From the NCBI RefSeq assembly GCF_036248275.1, contig NZ_CP109181.1:7626001-7690000 (forward strand): 64,000 nt of DNA, read 5' to 3'. Both the position numbers and the translations under genes were made by a program. Below are positions 17,326 through 24,753 of this stretch, one piece after another. Source of the DNA: Streptomyces sp. NBC_01716 (GTDB lineage: Bacteria > Actinomycetota > Actinomycetes > Streptomycetales > Streptomycetaceae). Each line of letters begins with the position of its first letter. The first letter of the stretch is position 1. The notes beneath the pieces are model-generated. The model saw nothing but the letters and a program-made list of their open reading frames with translations, was not told where the DNA came from and made no database searches.

Positions 17326-17664
17326 GAACGCCTTCTTCTCCGCGCACGGGATTACCGTCGAGCGCGTCCTCACGGACAACGGCTCCTGCTACAGATCACG
17401 GCTATTCGCCCAGACTCTCAGCGCAGCCGGATCACCCACAAACGCACTCGCCCCTATCGCCCGCAGACAAACGGCAAGGTCGAGCGCCTGAATCGCACCC
17501 TGCTCGACGAATGGGCGTACGTGCGCCCGTACTCCAGCAACGCCGAACGCACCGAAGCCCTGACGGACTTCCTGCACACCTACAACTGCCACCGGTGCCA
17601 CACCGCACTCGATGGACAACCGCTGATCAGTCGCGTCAACAACCCTGCGGGTCAATACATCTAG
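17320..17664 (+). mobile_element. IS481-family transposase 3' remnant
   Basis: The first part, in the nuclease frame, reads ANAFFSAHGITVERVLTDNG and SCYRSRLFAQTLSAAG, including the second catalytic aspartate. After a frameshift near 17400 it continues THKRTRPYRPQTNGKVERLN with the catalytic glutamate, then RTLLDEWAYVRPYSSNAE and HTALDGQPLISRVNN. Only the second half of the integrase core is present. The TAG stop at 17662-17664 is part of the CTAG that borders the MITE. Confidence 0.85.
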
Positions 17665-17847
17665 GGCGTGTTTTAGAAGTAGCGTCGTCCGCCCATCGGG
17701 CGGGGCCCACGGCGTCTGGTGCGTGCGATCGCAAGGCGGAGGATCAGCCCCGTAGATGGACCGGACGTACTTGGATGACTCCGACAACGCGGCGAGCGTG
17801 CGTGCCAGGCGTCGTGGGCCAGACGGGACTTCTAAAACACGCCCTAG
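17661..17847. mobile_element. MITE copy 1, CTAG-flanked, 20-base terminal inverted repeats
   Basis: The element begins CTAGGGCGTGTTTTAGAAGT (17661-17680) and ends with its exact reverse complement (17828-17847), so the terminal repeats including CTAG match over 20 bases. No transposase is encoded. The same element lies at 40309-40489 in the opposite orientation, nearly identical outside a short central region. CTAG target use and the small size suggest mobilisation by an IS5-group transposase elsewhere in the genome (inference). Confidence 0.9.
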
Positions 17848-17959
17848 TCCTTGCCGTCGTCGTCCTCGTCGGAAGACCCGTACTGTCGACATGCCCTCCT
17901 CGCCGGTCGAGGCCGGCGTCATCCCGCCGCGTGCCGAGGGAGTGGAACCCTGGCGGTGG

Positions 17960-18098
17960 GCTGCGGCCCCGTCTCGTGACCTTGGTGCGGTCGCTCGGGC
18001 ATTCCTCGCCCGCGATCACCCTCGGTTACTATGCTCACTTCATGCCGGGGGGCCGGCAGCAAGTGGAAGCGTTGGGTGGCCTGGGAAATGTTGAATGA
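17960..18098 (+). pseudogene. Tyrosine recombinase C-terminal remnant
   Basis: The frame reads LVTLVRSLGHSSPAITLGYY then AHFMPGGRQQVEAL. The LGHSS...YYAHFMP pattern is the final active-site block of phage-type integrases, with the histidine in GHSS and the nucleophilic tyrosine in YYAHF. The catalytic Arg-Lys part upstream is missing. It lies between MITE copy 1 and the intact HipA-like gene, at the edge of the degenerate zone, so it may be the last trace of the island integrase. I found no flanking att repeat or tRNA. Confidence 0.65.
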
Positions 18099-18939
18099 GG
18101 TCGTCGCGACTCGTTACGTCACGCCCTTGCGTGAAGGCGGTTCGCTCCCCGGGATCGTCGAGGCCGACGATCTCGGGACCTATGTCATGAAGTTCACCGG
18201 CGCGGGGCAGGGGCGCAAGACGCTTGTCGCCGAGATCGTCTGTGGGGAGTTGGGGCGGCGGCTCGGGCTGCGTGTGCCGGAGTTGGTGACCATCCAGCTC
18301 GACCCCGTGATCGGTCTCGGGGAGCCCGACGAAGAGGTGCAGGACCTGTTGAAGGCGAGCGGCGGGCTGAACCTCGGGATGGACTTCCTGCCCGGGTCGC
18401 TGGGGTTCGATCCGCTCGCGTACGAGGTGGGGCCGGCCGAGGCGGGCCGGATCGTGTGGTTCGACGCGCTCATCAACAACGTCGACCGGTCCTGGCGCAA
18501 CCCCAACATGCTTGTCTGGCACGGCGATCTCTGGCTCATCGACCACGGCGCCACCATGATCTGGCACCACAACTGGCCCGGCGCCCAGGCCTCCGCCGCG
18601 AAGCCGTACGACGCGTCCGACCATGTCCTCGCCCGGTTCGGGCCCGACATCGCCTCCGCCGCGGCCGAACTCGCGCCGCTCGTCACCGAGGAGCTGCTCA
18701 CCGAGGTCACCGCCGACGTGCCGGACGAATGGCTCGTGGACGAGCCCGGGTTCGAGACCACCGACGCGGTACGGCGCGCCTACGTCGCGGCGCTGCTGCC
18801 GCGCGCGGCGACCATCCATGAACGTCTCATCCTCGACACACCCCCCAAGACGCGCCCCTCGCGGGCCCCCGGCTGGCTGACCGATCATCTCGCGCCTTGG
18901 CCCCATCCCACCAAGAAGGCCGGAGGCGAGGGCCGATGA
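18088..18939 (+). CDS. HipA-like kinase
   Basis: A 283-residue protein related to the HipA kinase core. It has the phosphate/ATP contact YVMKFTGAGQG, the catalytic loop FDALINNVDRSWRNPNML and the metal segment LWLIDHGATMIWHHNW. It is shorter than classical HipA because the HipA_N subdomain is missing, and no HipB antitoxin is adjacent. The ATG at 18088 is supported by the conserved beginning NEVVATRYVTPLREGGSLPG. It overlaps the next gene by 4 bases (ATGA, 18936-18939), so the two products probably act together. The phosphorylated target is unknown. Confidence 0.85.
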   Translation: MLNEVVATRYVTPLREGGSLPGIVEADDLGTYVMKFTGAGQGRKTLVAEIVCGELGRRLGLRVPELVTIQLDPVIGLGEPDEEVQDLLKASGGLNLGMDFLPGSLGFDPLAYEVGPAEAGRIVWFDALINNVDRSWRNPNMLVWHGDLWLIDHGATMIWHHNWPGAQASAAKPYDASDHVLARFGPDIASAAAELAPLVTEELLTEVTADVPDEWLVDEPGFETTDAVRRAYVAALLPRAATIHERLILDTPPKTRPSRAPGWLTDHLAPWPHPTKKAGGEGR

Positions 18940-19319
18940 ACGGACGCGATGTGTTCGAGTACGCGCCGCTGCGCGTCGTACCGAGGGTCGAGCGCGGGGA
19001 GTTCATCAACGCGGGCGTCCTGGTCTACTGCCGGGCCAGATCGTTCGTGGCCGCCCGCACGCACCTGGACGAGTCCCGGCTCAAGGCGCTCGCGCCGGAC
19101 ACCGATGTGGCGGGGGTACGCGCGGCGCTGCGCGCCGTCGAGGACGTCTGCGCGGGCGGTGACCCCGCCGGGCAGGCCGCGCGCGACGACGCGGGGCGGC
19201 GGTTCCGCTGGCTGATCGCGCCCCGTTCGACGGTCGTCCAGCCCGGTCCCGTACACACGGGGCTGACGCTCGACCCGGCGGCGGAGGCCGAGCGACTGCT
19301 GGACCTGCTGGTCCGGTAG
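18936..19319 (+). CDS. DUF3037 protein
   Basis: A 127-residue protein with the DUF3037 core EYAPLRVVPRVERGEFINAG followed by VLVYCRARSFVAAR. Function is unknown. The domain is usually encoded immediately after a HipA-like kinase, as here, with overlapping stop and start codons, which suggests a substrate or regulatory partner of the kinase. No signal peptide or membrane helix. Confidence 0.85.
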   Translation: MNGRDVFEYAPLRVVPRVERGEFINAGVLVYCRARSFVAARTHLDESRLKALAPDTDVAGVRAALRAVEDVCAGGDPAGQAARDDAGRRFRWLIAPRSTVVQPGPVHTGLTLDPAAEAERLLDLLVR

Positions 19320-19384
19320 GACCCGGAGCGGGCAGGCCTACCCGCGTACCCGGTGTGACACACGTTCGCCGCCCCCGTGTGCCG

Positions 19385-19413
19385 TTGACACCGGGTGTCA
19401 GGGCTTCTAGCGT
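19385..19413 (+). promoter_or_regulatory. Strong vegetative-type promoter of the SDR operon
   Basis: TTGACA (19385-19390) and TAGCGT (19408-19413) are separated by 17 bases, close to the Streptomyces HrdB consensus. Transcription would begin near 19420, leaving a leader of about 70 bases before the ATG at 19489. Confidence 0.7.
19386..19400. promoter_or_regulatory. Operator palindrome overlapping the -35 and spacer
   Basis: TGACACCGGGTGTCA has perfect 7-base arms around a single central G. It covers most of the -35 hexamer and half the spacer of the SDR operon promoter, so a bound protein would block RNA polymerase. The cognate regulator is not in this window. Confidence 0.6.
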
Positions 19414-19428
19414 CACGGCAGCTGAATA

Positions 19429-19444
19429 CTAAGCGGTCGCTCAG
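19429..19444. promoter_or_regulatory. Second operator, TetR-like palindrome in the early leader
   Basis: CTAAGCGGTCGCTCAG is a 16-base inverted repeat with one mismatched pair, centred about 17 bases after the predicted transcription start. Its AAGCG...CGCTN pattern resembles sites of TetR-type regulators of acyl-CoA metabolism (recalled, not checked), fitting the FabG-like gene behind it. Confidence 0.55.
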
Positions 19445-19488
19445 CGCACCCGTGCCGACACCGCGATCCAACGGACGAGGAGAGCAGC

Positions 19489-20250
19489 ATGTCCACCACC
19501 GAGCAGCGTGTCGCCGTCGTGACCGGCGCGGCGCGGGGGATCGGCGCCGCGACCGCGGTGCGTCTCGCGGCCGAGGGCCGGGCCGTCGCCGTACTCGACC
19601 TGGACGAGAAGGCCTGCGAGGAGACCGTCGGCGCCATCACCGCCGCGGGCGGCAAGGCCCTCGCCGTCGGCGCCGACGTCTCCGACTCCGCCCAGGTCGA
19701 AGCCGCCGTCGCGCGCGTCGCCGCCGAACTGGGCGCGCCCACCGTCCTCGTCAACAACGCGGGCGTGCTCCGGGACAACCTCCTGTTCAAGATGAGCGAG
19801 TCCGACTGGGACACCGTCATGAACGTGCACCTCAAGGGCGCCTTCCTGATGGCACGCGCCTGCCAGCAGCACATGGTGGAGGCCAAGTTCGGCCGTATCG
19901 TCAATCTGTCCTCCAGCTCGGCGCTCGGCAACCGCGGCCAGGCGAACTACTCCGCGGTCAAGGCCGGCCTCCAGGGGTTCACCAAGACCCTGGCCAAGGA
20001 GCTCGGCAAGTTCGGCGTCACGGCCAACGCCGTGGCCCCCGGTTTCATCGTCACCGAGATGACCGCCCAGACCGCCGCCCGCGTGGGTATGGGCTTCGAG
20101 GAGTTCCAGGCGGCGGCGGCCACCCAGATCCCGGTCCAGCGGGTCGGCGTCCCCGACGACATCGCCAACGCGATCGCCTTCTTCACGGGGGAGAACGCGG
20201 GATTCGTCTCGGGCCAGGTCCTGTACGTCGCCGGCGGACCCCTCAACTGA
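19489..20250 (+). CDS. fabG: 3-oxoacyl-ACP reductase-like SDR (FabG type)
   Basis: A 253-residue classical short-chain dehydrogenase. The cofactor motif is TGAARGIGAA (near residue 10), then the structural NNAGVL, the catalytic serine in LSSSSALG and the tyrosine-lysine pair in YSAVKAG. The C-terminal EFQAAAATQIPVQRVGVPDD loop is FabG-like. It reduces a 3-oxoacyl thioester or a related ketone with NADPH. It has its own strong promoter with two palindromes, and is followed 17 bases later by another SDR gene in the same direction. It is probably a catabolic or specialised FabG paralogue rather than the primary fatty-acid enzyme, which normally sits beside fabI. Confidence 0.85.
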   Translation: MSTTEQRVAVVTGAARGIGAATAVRLAAEGRAVAVLDLDEKACEETVGAITAAGGKALAVGADVSDSAQVEAAVARVAAELGAPTVLVNNAGVLRDNLLFKMSESDWDTVMNVHLKGAFLMARACQQHMVEAKFGRIVNLSSSSALGNRGQANYSAVKAGLQGFTKTLAKELGKFGVTANAVAPGFIVTEMTAQTAARVGMGFEEFQAAAATQIPVQRVGVPDDIANAIAFFTGENAGFVSGQVLYVAGGPLN

Positions 20251-20267
20251 AACGGAAGGCGGCGGAC

Positions 20268-21044
20268 ATGACGGAACAGCCGAAGGAAGCGGACCGGCCC
20301 GACAGCGGCAGGGTCGCACTGATCACGGGCGCCAGCCGCGGCATCGGTTACGGCATCGCCGAGGCGCTCGTCGCCCGCGGCGACCGGGTGTGCATCACCG
20401 GACGGAACGAGGAAGCGCTCAAGGAGGCCGTCGAGCGTCTGGGACCCGACCGGGTCATCGGCTTCCCCGGCAAGGCCCACGACGAGGCCCACCAGGTGGC
20501 CGCGGTCGACCGTGTCATGGAGGCGTTCGGCCGTGTCGACTTTCTGGTGAACAACGCGGGCACCAACCCGGTGTTCGGCCCGATGGCCGATCTCGATCTC
20601 AACGTGGCACGCAAGGTCTTCGAGACCAACGTCGTCTCGGCCCTGGGCTTCGCCCAGCTGACCTGGCGCGCCTGGCAGAAGGACAACGGCGGTGCGATCG
20701 TGAACATCGCCTCGGTCGCGGGGGTGTCCGCGTCGCCGTTCATCGGCGCGTACGGGATGAGCAAGGCGGCGATGGTCAATCTGACCCTCCAGCTGGCTCA
20801 CGAGTTCGCGCCCGGTGTGCGGGTCAACGCCATCGCGCCGGCCGTGATCAAGACGCGGTTCGCGCAGGCGATCTACGAGGGCCGGGAGGCGGAGGCCGTG
20901 GCCGCCTATCCGCTGGGGCGCCTGGGTGTGCCGGAGGACGTCGGCGGCGCCGCCGCGTTCCTCACATCGGACCAGTCGGACTGGATTACCGGGCAGACGC
21001 TGGTCGTCGACGGGGGAATTTTTCTGAACGCTGGTGTGCACTGA
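20268..21044 (+). CDS. SDR family oxidoreductase
   Basis: A 258-residue classical SDR: TGASRGIGYG nucleotide loop (near residue 20), NNAGTN, serine in NIASVAGVSAS and the pair YGMSKAA. Late residues GGIFLNAGVH close the substrate pocket. It is the second gene of an operon with the FabG-like reductase. Paired SDRs of this kind often act on successive or alternative acyl or sterol-like substrates; the sequence does not tell which. The ATG at 20268 follows GGAAGGCGG at 20253-20261. A perfect 12-base inverted repeat 27 bases after the stop may end the transcript. Confidence 0.85.
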   Translation: MTEQPKEADRPDSGRVALITGASRGIGYGIAEALVARGDRVCITGRNEEALKEAVERLGPDRVIGFPGKAHDEAHQVAAVDRVMEAFGRVDFLVNNAGTNPVFGPMADLDLNVARKVFETNVVSALGFAQLTWRAWQKDNGGAIVNIASVAGVSASPFIGAYGMSKAAMVNLTLQLAHEFAPGVRVNAIAPAVIKTRFAQAIYEGREAEAVAAYPLGRLGVPEDVGGAAAFLTSDQSDWITGQTLVVDGGIFLNAGVH

Positions 21045-21070
21045 CATATTTTGTCGGTGAATGCTCCCAA

Positions 21071-21108
21071 GTGCCCCATCGGACCTGCATATTGAACCGA
21101 TGGGGCAC
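21071..21108. terminator. 12-base perfect inverted repeat between SDR operon and binding protein
   Basis: GTGCCCCATCGG (21071-21082) and CCGATGGGGCAC (21097-21108) enclose a 14-base loop. There is no U tract. It may terminate the SDR transcript. Because a promoter -35 box lies in the loop and right arm, it could equally be an operator for the downstream gene. Confidence 0.6.
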
Positions 21109-21119
21109 TGCGGTATGGT
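21092..21119 (+). promoter_or_regulatory. Promoter of the substrate-binding lipoprotein
   Basis: TTGAAC (21092-21097) and TATGGT (21114-21119) with 16 bases between; start predicted near 21126, about 27 bases before the GTG at 21153. The -35 is embedded in the inverted repeat listed separately. Confidence 0.5.
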
Positions 21120-21152
21120 CGCCCGACTCGTGGCTGAACAAGGAGCGTGCAC

Positions 21153-22733
21153 GTGTTCAACCGGACCAGTCTGCAGGCGGCTGCAGCCCTCGCGTCCATA
21201 TCCCTGCTGGCCGGATGTGGCCTGTTCTCGTCGGACGGCGCGGCCGAGGACAAGAAGATCATCATCGGTACCACCAGTGAGCCGAGCACGCTCGACCCGG
21301 CCGCCGCGTGGGACAACTCGTGGGAGCTGTACCGGAACGTCTTCCAGACCCTGGTGGCGTTCCCCACCGGCAGTACGACCCCTCAGCCCGACGCGGCGGA
21401 CAACTGCAAATTCGCGGACTCCACGAACAAGGTCTACCGCTGCGAACTCCGCGAGGGGCTGACCTTTTCCAACGGTCACAAGCTCGACGCCGCCGCCGTC
21501 AAGCACTCGTTCGACCGCATTGTGAAGATCAACGTGAACGGCGGTCCCAACGGACTCCTCGCGTCCCTCGACGGCGTCACCACGGACGGCGAGCTGACCG
21601 TCACGTTCAATCTGAACAAGCCCGACGCCACGTTCCCCTTCGTTCTCGCCGCCCCCGCGATGTCCATCGTCGACCCGGAGGAGTACCCGGCCGACAAGCT
21701 CAGGGAGGACGGCAAGCTGACCGGTTCCGGTCCGTACACCCTTGAGTCGTACACCGCGGGCAGCGACGCCGAGTTGGCCGAAAACACCAGCTACAAGGGT
21801 TTCGCCGACCGCAAGAATTCAGCCGTCAAGATCCAGTACTTCCAGGACTCCGACAAAATGTTCGGCGCCCTGAAGAAGAAGGAGATCGACGTCATCTACC
21901 GGGGCCTCACCTCGGAGGAAGTCGTCGAGCTCGAACAGAAGAAGGAAGAGAACAATCACCTTCAGCTGATCGAGACCGTCGGCGCCGACATCCGCTATCT
22001 GGTGTTCAACCCCAAGGACGCGTCGGCGGCGAAGCTGCCCGTACGCCAGGCGGTGGCCCAGGTGGTCGACCGCGACGCGCTGGTGGCCAAGGTCTACCAG
22101 GGCACGGCCGAGCCGCTGTACTCAATGGTCCCCAAGGGCATCTCCGGGCACGCCACGAGCTTCTTCGACAGATACGGCGACCCGGACATCGACAAGGCGC
22201 GCGGCATCCTTGAGGACGCGGGCGTCGAGACGCCGGTGCCGCTGACCTTCTGGTTCACGACCGACCGTTACGGCTCCGGCACGGTGGCCGAGTTCGCGGA
22301 GCTCAAGCGGCAGCTGGAGGCGTCCGGCCTCTTCAAGATCACGCTGAAGAGCAAGCCCTGGAAGGACTTCCAGGCGGGCTTCCAGAAGGGCGAGTACCCG
22401 GTCTTCGGCCGCGGCTGGTTCCCCGACTTCCCGGACCCCGACAACTTCGTGGCCCCCTTCGTCGGCAAGAACAACGCGCTCAGCACCCCCTACGAGAGCC
22501 CCGAGATCACCACGGAACTGCTGCCGCAGTCGCGGCGCGAGAGCGACCGGGGCGCGGTGATCCAGCAGTTCGAACGCGCCCAGGAGATCTTCGTCGACGA
22601 CGTGCGGCTGCTGCCGCTCTGGCAGGGCAAGCTCTACGTCGCCGCGTCGCAGGAGATCAGCGGCGGCGAGCGCGCGCTCGACCCGCAGACGGTCATGCAG
22701 CTCTGGGAGTTCAGCCGGAAGGCCAGCTGGTAG
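21153..22733 (+). CDS. ABC transporter substrate-binding lipoprotein (peptide type)
   Basis: A 526-residue SBP_bac_5 protein. A short signal peptide ends in the lipobox LLAGC near residue 22, so the protein is a lipid-anchored extracellular receptor. Family landmarks are IIIGTTSEPSTLDPAAAWDN, LREGLTFSNGHKLDAAAVKH and TGSGPYTLESY. It binds oligopeptides or similar solutes for an ABC importer. No permease or ATPase genes adjoin it; the next gene is ung, so it is an orphan receptor. Two GTG codons are possible: 21147 is one base from the AGGAG at 21141-21145, whereas 21153 has seven bases, hence the choice. Confidence 0.9.
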   Translation: MFNRTSLQAAAALASISLLAGCGLFSSDGAAEDKKIIIGTTSEPSTLDPAAAWDNSWELYRNVFQTLVAFPTGSTTPQPDAADNCKFADSTNKVYRCELREGLTFSNGHKLDAAAVKHSFDRIVKINVNGGPNGLLASLDGVTTDGELTVTFNLNKPDATFPFVLAAPAMSIVDPEEYPADKLREDGKLTGSGPYTLESYTAGSDAELAENTSYKGFADRKNSAVKIQYFQDSDKMFGALKKKEIDVIYRGLTSEEVVELEQKKEENNHLQLIETVGADIRYLVFNPKDASAAKLPVRQAVAQVVDRDALVAKVYQGTAEPLYSMVPKGISGHATSFFDRYGDPDIDKARGILEDAGVETPVPLTFWFTTDRYGSGTVAEFAELKRQLEASGLFKITLKSKPWKDFQAGFQKGEYPVFGRGWFPDFPDPDNFVAPFVGKNNALSTPYESPEITTELLPQSRRESDRGAVIQQFERAQEIFVDDVRLLPLWQGKLYVAASQEISGGERALDPQTVMQLWEFSRKASW

Positions 22734-22802
22734 CGGCGATTGTCAGTGCCCACCGGTAGGTTCAGGAGTGGCCCAACTGATCGTTTACCGGAGGTTGTTG
22801 AC

Positions 22803-23486
22803 GTGACCGACACCGACATGCTGCCCGAGTCCTGGCGTGGCGTCCTCGGCGAGGAACTGCAGAAGCCCTACTTCAAGGAGCTCACCGAGTTCGTCGAGGA
22901 AGAGCGGGCGAAGGGGCCGGTCTACCCCCCGCGCGAAGAGGTGTTCGCCGCGCTCGACGCCACGCCGTACGACCAGGTGAAGGTCCTGGTCCTCGGCCAG
23001 GATCCGTACCACGGTGAGGGCCAGGGCCACGGTCTCTGCTTCTCGGTGCGGCCCGGGGTGCGCACGCCTCCCTCCTTGCGGAACATCTACAAGGAGATGA
23101 AGGAGGAGCTGGGCCACCCGGTGCCGGACAACGGCTATCTGATGCCGTGGGCCGAGCAGGGTGTGCTGCTGCTCAACGCTGTGCTGACGGTGCGGGCCGG
23201 CGAGGCCAACTCGCACAAGGGCAAGGGCTGGGAGAAGGTGACCGACGCGGTGATCCGCGCGGTGGACGCCCGGCCCGACCCCGCTGTCTTCGTGCTCTGG
23301 GGCGCGTACGCGCAGAAGAAGCTGCCGCTGATCGACGAGTCGCGGCACGTGGTGGTGAAGGGCGCGCATCCCTCGCCGCTGTCGGCGAAGAAGTTCTTCG
23401 GCTCGCGCCCGTTCACCCAGATCAACGAGGCGATCGCCGCGCAGGGGCACAAGGCCATCGACTGGCGCATCCCCGACCTGGGCTGA
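22803..23486 (+). CDS. ung: Uracil-DNA glycosylase
   Basis: A 227-residue family-1 UDG that removes uracil from DNA in base-excision repair. All signature blocks are present: GQDPYHGEGQGHGL with the catalytic aspartate at residue 67, the TPPSLRNIYKE stacking region, LLLNAVLTVR, and the DNA-intercalating HPSPLSA loop. Length is normal. GTG 22803 is preceded by GGAGG at 22790-22794. It follows the lipoprotein by 69 bases and may have its own promoter. A strong hairpin at 23523-23549 lies downstream. Confidence 0.97.
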   Translation: MTDTDMLPESWRGVLGEELQKPYFKELTEFVEEERAKGPVYPPREEVFAALDATPYDQVKVLVLGQDPYHGEGQGHGLCFSVRPGVRTPPSLRNIYKEMKEELGHPVPDNGYLMPWAEQGVLLLNAVLTVRAGEANSHKGKGWEKVTDAVIRAVDARPDPAVFVLWGAYAQKKLPLIDESRHVVVKGAHPSPLSAKKFFGSRPFTQINEAIAAQGHKAIDWRIPDLG

Positions 23487-23522
23487 CCGGCCCCCGCGCC
23501 GCCCGGCGCCTCCGTCACGGGC

Positions 23523-23549
23523 CCCGCCCGGCGGTCCGCGCCGGGCGGG
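23523..23549 (+). terminator. Hairpin terminator after ung
   Basis: CCCGCCCGGC (23523-23532) pairs perfectly with GCCGGGCGGG (23540-23549) across a 7-base loop, 36 bases after the ung stop. It lacks a U run, as is usual in Streptomyces. Confidence 0.7.
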
Positions 23550-23632
23550 TGAGCCTGTGCGGGAATGCCGGTCGCTGCGGTTAGCGTCGGGCCGGACGGG
23601 ATCGACCGGACGGGCGCGGGAGGCGGCAGGCG

Positions 23633-24091
23633 ATGGAGCGGCGCGAGGTGTCGGAGGACCCCGTCCTGACCAGGATCGGGCAGGCGGTCATACTGCTCCA
23701 CGGCGGTGACCGCGAGGAGGCGCGCAACCGGTTCGGTGAGCTGTGGACCGAGATCGGCGAGTCCGGCGACCCGCTCCACCGCTGCACGCTCGCCCATTAC
23801 ATGGCCGACACACAGGACGATCCCGGCGACGAACTGGCCTGGGACCTGCGCGCCCTGACCGCGGCGGAGGGCCCGGCCCTGTTCCGCGCCTCACCGGCGA
23901 TGCGGGCCTTCTACCCCTCGCTCCATCTCAACCTGGCCGCCGACTATGTGAAACTCCAGCGCCCCGACGCGGCGCGACTGCACCTCTCCCGGGCCCGCGC
24001 CGCCGTGAACGCGCTCGGGGACGACGGGTACGGGAACGGGGTCAGGACCGCGATCGGCCGCCTGGAGCGGCAACTGCTGGACAGTCCCTAG
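23633..24091 (+). CDS. TPR-like hypothetical protein
   Basis: A 152-residue, all-helical protein with repeat-like segments GQAVILLHGGDREEARNRFG and YVKLQRPDAARLHLSRARAA, which read as degenerate tetratricopeptide helices. There is no signal peptide. A TAGCGT box at 23582-23587 about 50 bases upstream may be its -10. I recall similar proteins as conserved hypotheticals in Streptomyces; no function can be assigned. It converges with the lipoprotein gene at 24124, leaving 32 bases between stops. Confidence 0.7.
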   Translation: MERREVSEDPVLTRIGQAVILLHGGDREEARNRFGELWTEIGESGDPLHRCTLAHYMADTQDDPGDELAWDLRALTAAEGPALFRASPAMRAFYPSLHLNLAADYVKLQRPDAARLHLSRARAAVNALGDDGYGNGVRTAIGRLERQLLDSP

Positions 24092-24123
24092 GTCCCGGTC
24101 CACCGGACAGGGCCTGGCCGTCC

Positions 24124-24603
24124 TCACTCGCCGTACGTCCTGTCGCAGATATGGCTCTCCGGGCTGTCCGGCGCCCAGCCCCCGTACCGCTCGCCGAGCG
24201 CGCACAGCTGCGCGGCCGCGTCCGGCAGCGCCGTCGGGGGCGCCGGCGCTGCGGAGGGCGCTGCCGGCCACTGGTCGGGCGCCCGGCGGCGGGGCGGCTC
24301 GGGCGGCAGCTGTACGGACTCCGACGCGGCCCCCCGCTTCGGAGACGGCGTACGCGCGAGCGGGGTCGCGGCCTCCAGCGCCTCGCGCGCCGACGGCTGC
24401 GCGATCCGCGGCGCCGCCGTGCCCTGGGGCGAGGCCTCCCGTACGGCTCCGCCGCCCGCCCCGCTCCCCGTCCCCGCCTCGGGCTCCACGGCCACGCAGG
24501 CCGAGATCCCGCCGACCGCCACACCGAGCAGAAGTACCGCTGTCGTTCTCGTTCGCCGCGTCACCCGGCCAACTCTGCTGGTCGCGGCCCGTGTCGGGGA
24601 CAT
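24124..24603 (-). CDS. Putative secreted lipoprotein, Pro/Ala-rich
   Basis: A 159-residue protein with an Arg-rich N-terminus, a hydrophobic stretch TTAVLLLGVAVGGISAC ending in a lipobox-like cysteine, a low-complexity Ala/Pro/Gly linker of about 80 residues, and a conserved-looking end AAQLCALGERYGGW followed by SHICDRTYGE with two cysteines. The end probably forms a small extracellular disulfide-bonded unit. No family is recognised. It is divergent from the Gfo/Idh gene. Confidence 0.65.
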   Translation of the reverse strand: MSPTRAATSRVGRVTRRTRTTAVLLLGVAVGGISACVAVEPEAGTGSGAGGGAVREASPQGTAAPRIAQPSAREALEAATPLARTPSPKRGAASESVQLPPEPPRRRAPDQWPAAPSAAPAPPTALPDAAAQLCALGERYGGWAPDSPESHICDRTYGE

Positions 24604-24753
24604 AACGGCGCGGTGTTACCCGCACGGGTGACCGGCCCGCCCGCGTGTTGCCGCCCCCGGGCCGCCCGTATGCTGCGGATCAGGGTCCGCACGGCGGACC
24701 CCCGCGCACCGGCGCGTGAGACAGGACCCCGGCACGGCGACAGGGAGACCCAC

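Noticed and set aside
17661..17847. Protein-coding gene inside the MITE
   Set aside because: A short frame (YLDDSDNAASVRARRRGPDG) is kept in both copies, but only because the DNA is nearly identical; there is no start, ribosome site or domain.
23743..24753. Long N-terminal extension of the Gfo/Idh oxidoreductase
   Set aside because: It crosses a gene on each strand and is low-complexity; the Rossmann motif starts directly after GTG 24754.
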